A stretch of 64,000 nucleotides of DNA from Monomorium pharaonis (Eukaryota; Arthropoda; Insecta; Hymenoptera; Formicidae): positions 6,397,710 to 6,461,709 of the forward strand of contig NC_050473.1 in NCBI RefSeq assembly GCF_013373865.1, in the 5' to 3' direction. Of this stretch, positions 23,301 to 36,178 are shown piece after piece; position 1 is the stretch's first letter; every line of letters starts with the position of its first letter. A program made the translations under genes and the position numbers. The notes beneath the pieces were generated by a model. That model made no database searches, was not told the origin of the DNA, and worked only from the letters and a program-made list of their open reading frames with translations.

Positions 23301-26300
23301 CGTCGTTCCAAGTCTTTCCGGGAGCGCATCCCTTTTCTTCTTGTTCTTCTTCTTTCTAGCCCAATTTCTTAGCCCAACGAGTCCTATGAGTCGAACAAAG
23401 TTGTGACGCGCCGCTGCTAGAATTGCTCATATCCCTTTCTCTCTCTTTCTCTTTCTCTTTATCTTTTCTTCTTTCTTCTTTCTCTTCCTTTTTTATTGGA
23501 ATTTCAGCAAAGTTTTCAAAAGGTAACTTCTAGCCTTCGAAATTTTCCCAGGATATAACATCGTGATCTTTCGCCATTTTCGTTTTACTACGAAGAGTGT
23601 AACGCACAATTTTCCGTAATTTTTACGTTTTATCTGAAGCGCTTGAAAAAAATGTATCGTGTAAAACGTCTGGTTATATCAGAACTGTGTGACTGAGCAA
23701 AAAAGGAAACAGGAAAGGAAAGAGGAGCAGAGTGAAATATATAACACCTTTCTCTCTGACGTACACGCTGACGTTTTTATCACGAGGAATTTTCATCTCA
23801 CTGTGTCGGTGAGAAAGTGTCACAATGCAGACCGCGGTTGAAATATCTATAAACAACGATACGCAATATTATAGTAAAAAATGTAATATAACTTTATCCT
23901 GGGAATAAGATAAAAAAATAATATTTAGAGAAAGGTCATCAATACTAGCATAAATTTTCTAAAAAGCGACACTCCTTTATTTTAAAAATTAAACATTCAA
24001 ACTGATAAAACATAATCTGCTTAAATAATTTTAGAGTGTGGTAGGAACTAGTTAAAAAGTTAAAAATCAAATAATAAAATTAAAGGTTAATAATTTTTAA
24101 CTTTCAATTTAATTTCAACTTAACTTTTAATTTAATTTGATTTACTTTAATTTTCAATTTAATTATTAATTTAATTAATTATTTTTAACTCACATAAACT
24201 TTAATTTAACTTTCTCCTAAGTTAAAAATTGATCTATATAATAAACGAAAAAATTATGAAAAGATGCATTCCCAAATAAAAACAATATTTCTTTGTTATT
24301 TTATATAAACTTAATTAACAAATAAAATATAATACTCCATATTATAATTATCTGAGTAATCTACTAAACAATTGATTCTATAATTTTAAAAATTACTACT
24401 TTCTAATTTCATCTATAAAAATGCTTTTTAAAATCAATTTATTTTATTTTATTTTTGGATGACCTTTAACTAAATTAGTTTTTTATGTAATTCTGATCTA
24501 ACTCAATTAATTTTATAAACCATTAACTTTAATTTAATTTAGTTTTAAAAAGTTAATTTATTTAACTCTGCTTTTTCTATAAATCTGCTAAAAACAAATA
24601 CTCTTAAAAGTAGAAATAAAATTTGCAACTCTCTCTCTTATACATCATGAAATATTTAAAAGTTCAGTTTTATACACTACCCTGGCCAAAAGCTATTGGG
24701 CTATATTTTCTTCATTTATCTGGAATTCATTTATCTATACATTATTTTTTATTAATAATTATTCTATTTCAAGAAACTTTAAATTTATGTATAACGCAAA
24801 TTTTATTAATTAATAAGAAATAATAATACAGATATAAGAATTTTAAATAACTAAAAAATATTGATCCCTAATACTTTTAATCAAGACTGTACTTGGATAC
24901 ATATTTAATCGCTTTGCTAAAATTAACGATGAAAAAAAAACGTCAGATCCGCTCGTCGCTTGAGTATGGATGGGGGGAAAATTATGAAAAGAGAGTTTCA
25001 CTGACACTTAGGCTTTACTTACCCCCCCCCCCCCACACACACACACAGAGGCTCTCGAGGAGCTGCGAGTCGCCGCGAAGATCAGCGAGGAGGAGGGCGA
25101 CACCCCGACGCTGTCTTACATTCGAGATCTGATCGAACAGCTGAATCGTGCTCTGCGCGAAGTCACGTTCGGCTCGGAGGATCGATGTTCGAGAGGTATA
25201 CCACGGGGGTTATCGCCGCGACGCGAGGAGCCTGGGGTATCCGAGGGCGAAGAGGCGATAACAAGTTTGGGAATGAAGAGAATGACGCGCGACCGCGACG
25301 CTTTAACGCTATCCTTCTACTCCGACTACTGTCCGGAGGACAACGGGATCCCCGTCGATCGACGCGAGATAGGTATCATATATATACTTGCCGGAGATTT
25401 ATCGAGGCGACACCGAACTTTCTGCATTTCCGTAAAATTTGAAAATATCGTTGTTGGAAGAAGCGACCGACACACACGCGCGCATAAACTTGAACTTTGT
25501 TATTTTAAAAAGGTAACATGCGCAACGGACCGAAAAGCGCTTCTGGAAAAATCGGCTTACTCCAAGAATCATAAAGATATTCAGTTTTCTGTATTTCGAG
25601 CGTGTAAGCTGATCTCATCCCCATGTAGAATTCCGTGTATTATTCCACGCGAGGGCTGAAATAACTGTAATCGTTTTATTTCTTTCGTCACATGTTCATT
25701 TTTTATTAGTGTCCGACCGAAACTAGGTTTTTTCACTGAATTTCGGTTTTCAAGTCAATTTTGTCGTAAATCGATGATGCATAATTAATAATTAAATTAC
25801 GGAACAAAATATATATTAAATACATATTAAATACATAAAACATCATAATTATTTATTAAAAGTAAAACTGTTACAGTTACATAAAATCTTACTAAATAGA
25901 AATGAAATATTCTTTTACGAAAAAGTAAAACGAAAACAAACTTTTTTTTTAATAATACAAAAAATTAATTTCTTTAAACAAAATTTATCTTTTCTTATTT
26001 TTATTCTCAGACATAATTAACGGAATATAAATATTTTGCAATAATTTTTCAGTAATAAGTAATAAATCATAATATCAATCGATATATAGTATTACTGACT
26101 GAATTATTTTGTTTACATTATTTGCTCCTGCATTTAATAATCAAAATTGAATAATTTCATGTTATATGCTAAGTGCTTTGAGATGTGCCAAACATTGTTT
26201 CGGCGGCAGTCGAAGATTTGGCCATTTTTTGGCCATTTTTTGGCCGAAATCGAAACCGAAATCGAACCTTCGATCGGACGCTGCTTTTTATTTCTCACTC

Positions 26301-26844
26301 GTTATCATTGCGCGTTCTCTCGGGTACACTTTTTTTTTTAAACACCAACTTCAAAAGTTTTAATCAATATGACGCTAATCCAGAGTCGAATTCGAGTTCG
26401 CTGGACAGCGCCGCATCCTGCAGGAGCAAAAATACCAACCTGACGTACGTGATCGACTCTCGCACGGACGTTTCGTACGGTGGCAGGCACGACGGAATGA
26501 GGATATGTGACGACGAACTCCTGTCACGCGAGTCCCACACGACGTTCCGAACGTGTTACAAAGAGTCCCGGCACTCCTTCGTCGACGAGGACAAAACGTC
26601 GGTCTCTTCGGGACGGCCAATTGTCGCGGCGTGCTCCAGTAATGTCGAAGCGCGCGACGGACATGCGGCTGAATACGGGAACGCATTCAGGATCTCGAGA
26701 TCCTGCGAGGACGGACGGCGGCGGGGCTTCGACCCCGTTATTGGCAAAACGCGCGGCCGCTCGTCACTCGATGAAACGGAAAAGCGGGACAACGAGGAGG
26801 CCTTCGTTCGCGAAGCGTTCTCCAGCTTCGAAGTATCTACCTAG
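20315..26844 (+). CDS. ODAD4: ODAD4/TTC25-family TPR protein (outer dynein arm docking), five exons
   Basis: Exons 20315-20505, 22038-22283, 22641-23278, 25049-25372 and 26384-26844 (TAG). Phases 2, 2, 1 and 1 are consistent, giving 619 aa. The start is firm because TGA immediately precedes the ATG in frame. One N-terminal TPR covers about residues 49-85 (ADELCQRGEYESALVLYHRA). A linker leads to KYLDSHGKTSHK. C-terminal TPRs follow, including the family hallmark AWLHHEIGRCHLETGKY near residue 300, then CRECAEEAGSKKW, LLRAQCLAMLGRFAEALEEL and ISEEEGDTPTLSYIRDL. The tail is about 150 residues, Ser/Arg/Glu-rich and likely disordered. Known role of the family: the axonemal docking complex for outer dynein arms. 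The expected site here is sperm flagella or sensory cilia. Fewer N-terminal TPRs than the upstream relative. No intron position appears shared with that gene. Confidence 0.88.
20506..22037 (+). other. Intron 1 of the second TPR gene
   Basis: Donor GTAGGT after TGCCAGCG, acceptor TTGCAAACAG. Joining restores Arg in DELCQR-GEYESAL, in the middle of the TPR. It contains a C-run at 20757-20770 and otherwise AT-rich DNA. Confidence 0.85.
20757..20770. repeat. Poly-C run
   Basis: About 14 consecutive C bases after a CT-rich tract, in intron 1 of the second TPR gene. Confidence 0.9.
23279..25048 (+). other. Intron 3 of the second TPR gene
   Basis: Donor GTGATG after TTCGCCG; the acceptor sits at the end of a C-run plus CA repeat. 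Joining G+AG restores Glu in GRF-A-E-ALEEL. It contains a CT-rich block (about 23420-23500) and a very AT-rich block with many TTAATTT motifs (about 24040-24560). Confidence 0.85.
25022..25048 (+). repeat. C-run plus (CA)n forming the 3' splice site of exon 4
   Basis: About 13 C bases, then a CA run ending in CACAG at the exon 4 boundary. The polypyrimidine tract and AG of this acceptor are made of length-unstable simple sequence. Confidence 0.8.
25373..26383 (+). other. Intron 4 of the second TPR gene
   Basis: Donor GTATCA after GAGATAG, acceptor GACGCTAATCCAG. Joining G+AG gives Glu in RREI-E-SNSSSLDS. The pyrimidine tract is weak, so the exact acceptor is the least certain of this gene. 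Includes short TGGCCATTTTT repeats near 26215-26250. Confidence 0.6.
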
Positions 26845-27058
26845 GGTTAAAGTGGCTAAAACTCGAGGAGGAATGTTTTTTCTACGATAAAATTACGGTG
26901 AGAAATCGAAGGGATATGCCAAGCAGAACGTTCTGAATTTTATGTTACATGTAACGTTCAGAATGTTCCGTTATTTCCTTATGTTATATTACATATAAAT
27001 GACTTTACGTCTATGTTAGATAGCAATTACATTCGTGATTCGCTGGGCAAGTTGCAAT

Positions 27059-27064
27059 AATAAA
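27059..27064 (+). terminator. Candidate polyadenylation signal of the second TPR gene
   Basis: AATAAA about 215 bases after the TAG stop, the first clear hexamer downstream. Confidence 0.4.
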
Positions 27065-30000
27065 ATCGCAGATGGAACGAAAATACAATTTGCGAATTGT
27101 CTATCGGCGAATTATTAGTACTATATAGGCGTGTATTTTCTTCTTTTATTATCCGCGCTTGATTGCATAATTAGCAGTGCTCTTTTCTAACATTTGTATT
27201 CGCACATTCGACCTCAAACTGTGAAGCTGAAACAGTGATACAGCGTGACGAACAACCTCGTACCATTTACTACTCTATTATCTGTTCGTTTCTTTTCAAC
27301 GTTTTTTTTTGCATCAATTTAATATTGAAAAATCTCTTCAATCTTTTTTTTTGCACAAAAAAAATAATTGACTATTCTGCACTAGTTCAAACTGAATTTT
27401 TATCAAATTTGCAATGAAAAAAGAAAAAAGTATTTAACCCTCAGGCCTTATACTTTATTTTTGTCCCTATCTATACACATCCAGATTATATAGCGATATA
27501 AAAATATCCATTTGAATTTTTTAAATTAAAATTCCAGACATTAAAAAAATATTCTCAGAAGAATGTTATAAGTATTTCAGCTCAACACTTATGATATACT
27601 TCTTCTGATGTACTTCCGAGTTTTATATTTTTAAGTTCCTATTTTTAACTTTTTTTCGAATTTACATAAAGTTTTATATAAAACATATAAAGATTAATTT
27701 AAACAGATTAAAATACTCTAAAAAAGACTTAGAATAATTATAATTTATACTATAAACTTAATTTTAACGGAATGTTTTTATAATATCTTCAAAAATTTTT
27801 CTTAATCTTTATCTTTACTTATTACATTAACCTTTTCCATGATACAATATCTAAAAGTAATAACATTTGCTAATTTTCTGTTTGTTATAATTTTTTTGTA
27901 ATTACAGTTTAAGATTGACAGTGTTAAATATTAAATAATTTTTTTAGATGTTTAATAATAATATAATTTGTTCAAATATGAAATACGATATATACCGATA
28001 TTGTCATATAAGTTTTCTAAAGTGACAAGTTTTCTAAACTCCTTATTTTTTGAAAACTAAACATTGCACTGTATTAATATTATTATAAAAATATTATCTG
28101 ATTAGATAATTAAATAAATAAAAACTATATAGTTTATATATTTTATGGCACTTTTCTATACAACATTCATGTGTCTGATAGAAGACGCACTTTCTAGTTT
28201 TACATTCATTTTTTCAAAGATTTACTTTTATCTCTTGTTTAAAAAATATTATCCAAAAACGAAGTGATATTGGTACCAGTATTGGCAAACCTTCCTACAG
28301 AAATTATATAAAAAGTTCATGTTCAGCTCATGTAAAATCATTGTACGACCCGATAAACAAACAAACTGGTATATGTGGCGCGTGAAACGAATGAGTTTAT
28401 TTAATCGCATTTATCGCGATCGTGAGAATGTATGCGTGTACATGTGTGTACCCCGTCAAAATTCAATAGAATTCGATGTCAAAGGGTGAAGCGACGTGGA
28501 AGGTATCAGCAGCGAGAAGCGATCCGCGCGTGTAGGCGTGACAGTTCGCCCGCGCAGCATGTAAAATATGAAAGAACGGCAGAAAAATACGGAGGAAGAG
28601 GGGAGGAGGAGGGTGCGAGGGTTCTAAAAGCTACCTGTTGAGCTACGTGTTCTCGGCAGGCCTCTTTGTCGAGCTGCCAAGATGGCGAAGAAAATAAGTC
28701 GGGGGCACGCGAGAGTTTGCGAAACCGCGATCGCCGCCAACCGCAGCCGCGGGGTTCAAGTCACGGTTAAACGTGCAAATTTCGAAACTACTATAATGAA
28801 CTAATTATATTCAAGTGAGATTATTGAAGTTAAATTTCGTTACGTTATGTGAAACAAACTTTCAGTATATCGCACATATATATACGTATTTTTATCACGC
28901 GTGCTGTAACTATCGCAATATGAAAAGGCAATAATGTCTGACTCTAATAAAATTGTATTCCTAAAAAGTTAAACGATATAAAATAAAATAATATAAAAAT
29001 GAAAAATTGATAAAATTTTATCCGCAGAAGTTAAGCAAACAGCACTGAACGTTATAATTATGCGTTGTTATAAAATTTTTAGAGAGAAAACTACCACACA
29101 AACAATTGTAAAAAAAAAAAAGAAATGCAGACTAGAATCTAGGACACTTTGCATGCTCTTCGCTTATACGAGGACGCATTTCTGAGTCTCTCGAAAAATG
29201 TGGAAAAAGGCAGACACGATAGTCCGGCTTTCCATAGACAAGAAATCCTCTCGTTGTTATTCAATTCGTATGCGTTGTGCAAATAACAACGTCTCGCGCG
29301 ATTCGTTCTCACTAGCCGAGTGGAAAAAAGGAACCTCGAACGCTGGGTTTATATGAACAAAACGGTGCCAACCACTGTTGCTTTTACTTACTTGCAGGAA
29401 CTGTTGCTAAAAGCGCAAATAAACGTGGAACATTTGTTCGGAGCGCTTGCCTTTAAGGAAATTAAAGCGGACGCTTCCGCAAGAGTAACCGGTTGTAATA
29501 AATGTTGTAAAAGCATGGGAGTGAAAGAAAGCATTTAGGGAAAAACTACCGAAATCGCACTTTTCACGAAAATTCATAACGCAGAATTTATGAAAAGTGT
29601 TTTTAAGTTCTTTACATTATAATAAAAAAAAATATGTAAAATTTCCTCTTTAATTCTTACGTAACTTTTTGAATAATTATAATATTTTAAAATAAAGAAG
29701 TTTAATCCTGCAAATTTAAGAAAAATATAATGTTGTAAAAATAATAATTTTTATTTAAAGAAGCGCAGTATTTTATTTATGTTATTTCATTTGATCTTAT
29801 TTCACGGTCTCCGTATTCTTTCAGAGTACGACTCACAGATTCCGGATTTCTCTTTTTCATTCGTTCTCATTTCACACACTTTCCGTATTCCTTTTTGACC
29901 ACTTCCCGTTTGCTGTGAAAAAAAAAGAACACGTATTTATGTCACGGGAGGCAATATCGTAATGTGATTTAGGAGACCAGGGCATTCCGTGACATTTTGT

Positions 30001-31550
30001 TTATCTAATTTACAGACGAAATTGAAAAGAAGTTTAACCTTATTAATCTAACAGTATTATAAACATAATGAAATTATTAAAGTCTACCAGGCTACACTTT
30101 TTTTTTCTAGGATTCAGCTACAAAATTTGTCGAAAAAAAACCTATTTACAACATCACAATTTTTCTACGAATAGAAACTAGAAGCTGTACAAGTATATCG
30201 GTTGAATTTTTAAGTAAGGTGGTAATGATTCATGTGCGATTTCAACAAACTTTCCTCTACTACTTGCGAGGCTAATCTAGCGTATCACGGCGACAATGAT
30301 AGAGGATATTACTTGACAGTGATCGCCTCGTAAAAAGCGGAGAATTATTCGCGGAGTTTCGCCCCGTGTTCTTACCTCGAAACAAATGCGTTTATCTCTG
30401 TCTTCTCTCCTTTTCTCCCGTGAGAGGAGAAGAGATCCTTCCCTATCTACATGGCCCACGGTGTAAAATGAGATTCTGCCGTCCCTCGTCGCGCCCGAAT
30501 GCGCCGCAACTGTCCCGCAGGGGGGAGGGGGGGAACGTATCGACCGAAAGCCAACAATAGTTACGTTAAAACAACCCTCCGTTCGGGAGTGACGACAAAT
30601 TAGTTAGTCGAGAGTAGAGCAATTCTCTAAAGGGCTTCCCCGTTTCCCATTTATCCAACCAATTCGCACGCGCTACATCGTCGTACAATAAATCCCAATT
30701 AACCCTCGCCGGGGGGGAGGAAGGAGGGTTTATTTTTAAGCACCGACACGTGTGGCCGCTTAGGCCGACCGATGTTCTCCGGGTCGGATTTAATCAACTG
30801 ATTTTTCTTCCCTCTCCCTCCGCCCAACGAGCTTCATCGCGACGAGCATTGGGGCAGACGCTGAGAGGAAATCTTTTCGCGAGGAGGAGGAGGAGGAGCA
30901 ACCGCAACCCCCGGCTTCATTTCGCGCGAGTGCGGTTGAAACCAACTCTCTTCAACTTTAACTCGCGATGAGGCAGAGAATGCGCGCCTTCTCTTTCTTC
31001 CTCGCTGCCGCGTATTGAGATTCTCCGAGTTTCTTGTTAACTCGCTCGGACGGAATTTAATCATCCGTCCGTAAGGTACAATAAGCGTGTATTACTTCAG
31101 AGACACGGGCGAGAAGAAATAGTCATGTCTCGTTAAAAGTAACGCAGTCGCGAAGTTTTGTATCGCGGAAGCTCCCTTTGAAATGTTAAAATAGAATCGC
31201 CACCGCCGTCCCTCGGCTATTTCGAATTTTGTCGGTATGTATTACGCGCGGCATTGAGCGTATTCTATACGCAAGATTGATATGGAGGATGTATCTATAA
31301 CACACTATTGATAGCCAGAGCTGTATAAAAATTGAATCTCGACTTCAGAGAGCGCGCGCGCGTGTACGAGAGAGTTATGAAAATCTTATATTATATACTA
31401 AAATTCTTTTTTGTCGTCGCCTATTTTTATTCCGATTTACCATAAGGCGGTTCCTACATCGTGCCCTTCTTATATCAGCCATATTTCATTGTCGAGATAT
31501 CGAAATGTGCGCGGTCAAAACTATTTTTGCCATTGGGTTCCGTTACTACC
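27065..31550. other. Non-coding region, no gene recognised
   Basis: AT-rich to about 28.4 kb, then a GC-richer patch (28.4-28.8 kb) with a 39-codon frame after CCAAGATGG that has no splice support, then AT-rich DNA. GC-richer patches recur at about 30.2-31.1 kb, with GAG and GGGGA runs. Nothing else I can support. Confidence 0.5.
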
Positions 31551-32430
31551 GCATGAATTATGGCTGCAATTCAGATACAGGTGGATATATGTAACAAGTT
31601 TTCGCGTATGTTTTCAGCGTATTGCAGACACGCTCGATTATTTGAAGTGAAAAAGAATAAATAAAGAATTGCTATTTCTAAATCTCTTGATATTTTTGTA
31701 GAATACAATATTTGTATCGCAGATTGTAGCATTAATAATTATAATAGGTATCGTTTATTATCGCACGATCTGAATAAAATAGTAATAAAATAATGTATTA
31801 GCCAAATGTACTTAAATAAAATGATACTAAAATAGCAACATAATGAATTATGGCTACAATTCAGGTTGAATATTGTAAGATATCATAAATATTTTGGGCA
31901 AATTCCAGACACGTTTAATTATTTGAGAGCAACAAAGTAAAAAAGGATACATAAAAATTGTTATTTTTTAAAGCTTTTGATGCTTTTATAGAGAATGTAA
32001 TAATGAATTATAATCAATTATTTAGCAATCAGTTGACAAATCATAGAATTTAATTAAAATAGCAATAAAATAATAAAAAAAGTTAACTAGGTGTCAAATA
32101 GAATCAAAAAATAAAAAGAAACTTAATGATGCAGCCTCTAAAGAGTTAAACAGTCATTTACTCGCGATTGTTCAGACCTTAAGGGTAACAAGTTTTCATA
32201 TATATTTTTGGAGCGTCCTACGTTAAAGTAAGAGAGAAAATAAATAAAGAATTGCTGTTCTTAAGACTTGATATTTTCACGTAATATGATACTGGATTGT
32301 AATATTGTTTATCATGCAATTAGAAAATCATAGAATCTGAATAAAACATTTAAAAAAAAAGTATCGAGCAAACATTTGAATAAAATAACAATGAAACAAT
32401 GCAACGCCGGTGATTTTAATATTTCCAGGC
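31551..32430. repeat. Three diverged tandem units of about 300 bp
   Basis: Units 1 and 2 start GAATTATGGCTGCAATTCAG and GAATTATGGCTACAATTCAG, about 290 bases apart. Each unit contains a CAGACACG/GTTTAATTATTTGA-like block, an AATAAAGAATTGCTATTT-like block, a GATxTTTT-GTAAT block and a TGAATAAAAT block. Unit 3 (from about 32150) has TAACAAGTTTTC and AATAAATAAAGAATTGCTGT, matching unit 1 most closely. Confidence 0.65.
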
Positions 32431-33805
32431 TGGATTTCTCCGCTATACGTCAGTAAAATTCACACAATCGTTATCTCGGTCGTGCCGAGATACGATTTAA
32501 TGGAACGCGAAAAACAGAAACAATAGCTCAGCGGAGTCTCTCACGGGTATGTTTGGCGTTAGAATAATTCATCCGTGGCTTTTACGCGAGCTTTCCGAAA
32601 CATTACCTTTTACTCTTATCTACGACTGCCACGCGGAAGATAGAAGACTTCGCAGCGGTTAAATCGATTTTTGAAGATGCGCCAGCCCGCGCGGGCGCAT
32701 GCTGCAAACTTCGGTTTGGACGGGGAAGGACGGATATAGAAGCGGCGGGGAAGTCACGGTAAAGCTGGTGGAGTGATGCGATTAAACCGCGTTAATCTGA
32801 AATCTTTATCGCTGTTCTTCTTCTACCAGACAACTCAATTAAAGGCCGTAATCGACGTCGTATTACACAGAAAATCAGTGAATTCCCGGCCCCGTTGATA
32901 AAACCTTCCGCAGAGATTATCGCGTAGGGAGAAGGGAATTTCATGAGAAGTTTTTCAAGTATTTAAGTAAAATTACGTCAGAGGGAATCTCACGAGGAGG
33001 TGAAAGAAAACGATACGGCACGGTCGAACCGCCGCGCTCTCGCGTACTCAGCAAAACTGTCGCGCGATTTTAATGGCCGATCTTAATGAGCTTAAACATT
33101 GAGCGAAGACAGCCTGGCAGTTTTACAAGCAGTAACTGCGCCGTTATCGCGGAATGCGCCCCTAAACCCGAAAACAAAAGCGCGGCAGGGCAGTTTTATT
33201 TACTCGTCGTTTAATCAACAATAACCGACAATTCATACAAATGGCACAATCGGCGCTAATTGAATCTTTTTTATGCATTTTAATTGTTGTTGGATTTTTC
33301 ACGTTGAGAGACAGTAATTAAAAGCTATTTGCGCGCCACGCGCGCTTCCATTTTGCAGACCTCGCAGCCTCCGCAATGGGGGAAAAAAACGTAAAAATGA
33401 TTCGGAGTTCGCACCGTCCTCGCTTTCTCGGTTCAAACGATCGCGTGGAAATAACGCGTAGACCAACGCAACGAACGCGTCCATTAGCCGTGATTGATGA
33501 ACGCGAAACGTCATAAGTTCTATACGTTTCGCGTGACACATGTAGCACGACCGGTTAAAAGAAAACATCAAGGTATTCGTGAAATCCATAAAATCGTATC
33601 TACAATATGTATACGTACGTGCGAATAGATACAATCTGAAATTTTCTCGCTGCGAGATTTCTGTAGAATTACTTCTACAAATTATCATTTGCGGCGAACT
33701 GTACATGAAAAAGAAATGGAAAAGAAACGCAGGGATATTCATGTCGACTTCATTATTCGACGCAAAACAGTTCCATAAATCTTATTCGTAAACAAGATAA
33801 ATCAC
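32431..33805. other. GC-richer non-coding region
   Basis: CpG-containing unique-looking sequence without supported exons. It may hold regulatory DNA, but nothing specific is visible. Confidence 0.4.
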
Positions 33806-33967
33806 TCAATTGTTGACGGTGTTCCAAGTACTGGAAATTCGATAAATGTTTTTTTTTAATTATTAATATTGTTACACGTTTTATTTTTAATTTTTTCCAT
33901 TCTATTTTTTAAAAGAGTACTTAGCAAGATTAAATTTCCAGTATTTGGGACGTTGTTAACAACTGTC
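33806..33967. mobile_element. Small foldback element
   Basis: The left arm reads AATTGTTGACGGTGTTCCAA then GTACTGGAAATT. The right arm, reverse-complemented, reads AGTTGTTAACAACGTCCCAA then ATACTGGAAATT. The spacer is about 95 bp of T-rich DNA with no coding. Confidence 0.6.
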
Positions 33968-35546
33968 CCATTAATTTTTATAAGGATTCAAATAGTTGAA
34001 TAACGATCTGTATGAATATGAATTTGTAATTAATTACACTCTTAATAGAAGGTTGAAAATTACTTGCGACTATAAATTCCGGCTTTAGATCGAGTTTCAC
34101 GATTTATTGGTAATGCAAGAAGTAGGGAGGTGGAGAGCGGTTCGTTTAGCCTGCCGGGTAGATGTGAATTAGCGAAAAAATCATTTGCAATCACGACCGG
34201 TTGAATCCCCCGGTGGCTCGTCGCGCTTTCAGGAAGATAAATTGATTCGCAGTCGTGCGGATAAGTCCATTGTTGATCGTGTTAAACGACATCAATTTGT
34301 CCGCCATGGTGGCCGTCGTCGAGGATTCCGGGTAATCGACGTGATTCAAATTAAGATCGCGACGAACGATCCTCTCCACGATAGACCATAAAAGCGTAAT
34401 TTCGATCGACAAAATTACATCGGTCGGAAATGCGCGATGAAGTTTGGTCGCGCGGGGCGAACTAACGATTATTCACGAGCTGCTACAAAATGGAACTACT
34501 ACGTAGCACTCGTTCCATATGCAAATGGACTGTGAGACTCGACATTACGGAAAATTTATAGATTCAAAGTGCTATCTTTTTGCGTGATCGCCACGTTCGC
34601 GTTTAAAATTAATTTGCTGCGAGAGAAGTCCGATTAATGTTACCTCGAAGCAATGTGTAGTTAAATTGCTAAATTATTTTAACGAATATTTAGTTATGTG
34701 CACGATTACTTTTGCTTTTTAAAATAGTGTTTGTTGCAATTAAAAATTATTAAAAGTACTTTGAGTATTTATAAATTATGTAATTATAAATTATGAAATT
34801 TATGAAATAGGATCTTTTTTTTTTCTTCTACAATTATTAGCTCTTTATAGTTGTAACTATTGCACAAAATGCTTACAGTTAAAAATAATTTAAAAAATTA
34901 CAGTAATATTATGAAACTTATAATAGGATTTTTTATATTCTCTTTTATCTATCTTTTTATATATAAATTCTCTCAATTAAAAATTATTAAAGAGATTTAA
35001 AAAATTCGAAATTACAAATTATGGTATTTACAAGATATTTTTCTATTCTCCTTTTGAATTTTCCAGGATAGTAGTAGTCGTTAGAAAATAATCAATTACG
35101 ATATTGTCAATCTTAATGTTGCTATCAATCGCTATTAATCGACAATCCCGCAGTAACGTGAGTCGCTTCTTGCGGTGGCTCTGTAATTTACAGGAATCCA
35201 AACTATGTACGAACTACTTTCGTGTGTGGCTTGATCGACCGCGCTTGAGCTAAGTCGCGCTCCCCGGACAAGCCGGCTTTCTCGGGCTTCGTAAAATTGT
35301 CGCCGAACAACTTCTGACGTGCTCCTATACCTGGAGATAGAAATCGAGCGAAGAAGCAAAATTGAACGAAAACGTTCGACGTGTCGTGTGTCACGAGAAA
35401 TTGCATCCGCCACGTTTGAAAGCCTTGAATATTTGAACGCATCTCTCGCGGGAGCGGGATTAAAAAATAGTCAGATATCCAAACATACCAGGTAAACTCA
35501 AATCACGAGCTCTCGCATATTTTATTTTTATCAAACGCCCGATTAT
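33968..35546. other. Non-coding region, no gene recognised
   Basis: A GC-richer start (34.1-34.6 kb), an AT-rich middle and a moderately GC patch at 35.1-35.5 kb. No supported exon or RNA gene. Confidence 0.4.
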
Positions 35547-36178
35547 AGTTGGTAAATTCGTACCGGTCGCCTAAATCAAACCTCATTAATGTTTCATATT
35601 TGAAAAATAATAATAACCATCTAAAAAAAGATTTATTTAGGATATTTTTAATTAATTGTACATACATATTTATAATTGTTATAAAAATTAAATTATCATT
35701 TATGTAAAATTTAGCAAGCTTCTTTAAATCCACTTTACAAATTTTTAATTATGCAGGTAATGAGTATTATAATAAAAATAAAACTGAGATTAAATATATC
35801 ACGTTCTAAAATAAATTCAAACCAGTTTTACTTAGGCATTCTTATCTTTTTAAAGTATTTATCTTTTTTTAATATTAATCAAATAAATATTCTTTAACAA
35901 TATCTTGAATTTTTAATTATTTCAACTCATAATTTCGATACTTTAGGTTTTAGGCGATACAATCTAGTTGACTTACAGATATGATTTAAGTTGACCAAAT
36001 CGTATTACTTGCAACGTGTTGCATTATGATAAATTAATTTATTATTAAATAAAAGATTAAACGTTGCTGCAATAGAAACTGAAATAAGCTTCATGTTCCT
36101 TTATCTACAAATCAAATGAGAAATATAACAACAAAAAATTAAGCTGTACGCGCGTTCGGCAACCCCCCTCCTCCCTAA
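35547..36178. mobile_element. Non-autonomous DNA element, copy C (internally deleted)
   Basis: Starts AGTTGGTAAATTCGTACCGG with TCGCCTAAATC, shared with copy B. It then jumps to the family's 3' half (GATAAATTAATTTATTATT, AAAAGATTAAACGTTG) and ends CGGCAACCCCCCTCCTCCC. About 630 bp against roughly 830-880 bp for copies A and B. Confidence 0.55.

Noticed and set aside
28735..28780. Possible tRNA B-box (GGGGTTCAAGTCA)
   Set aside because: No matching A-box at the right distance and no cloverleaf. I found no tRNA or rRNA in the window.
28432..28800. GC-rich patch with ATG in good context and a 39-codon frame (MAKKISRGHARVC...)
   Set aside because: No donor at its end, no recognisable family, ends in a stop soon after. 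Could be a first exon, but nothing shows it.
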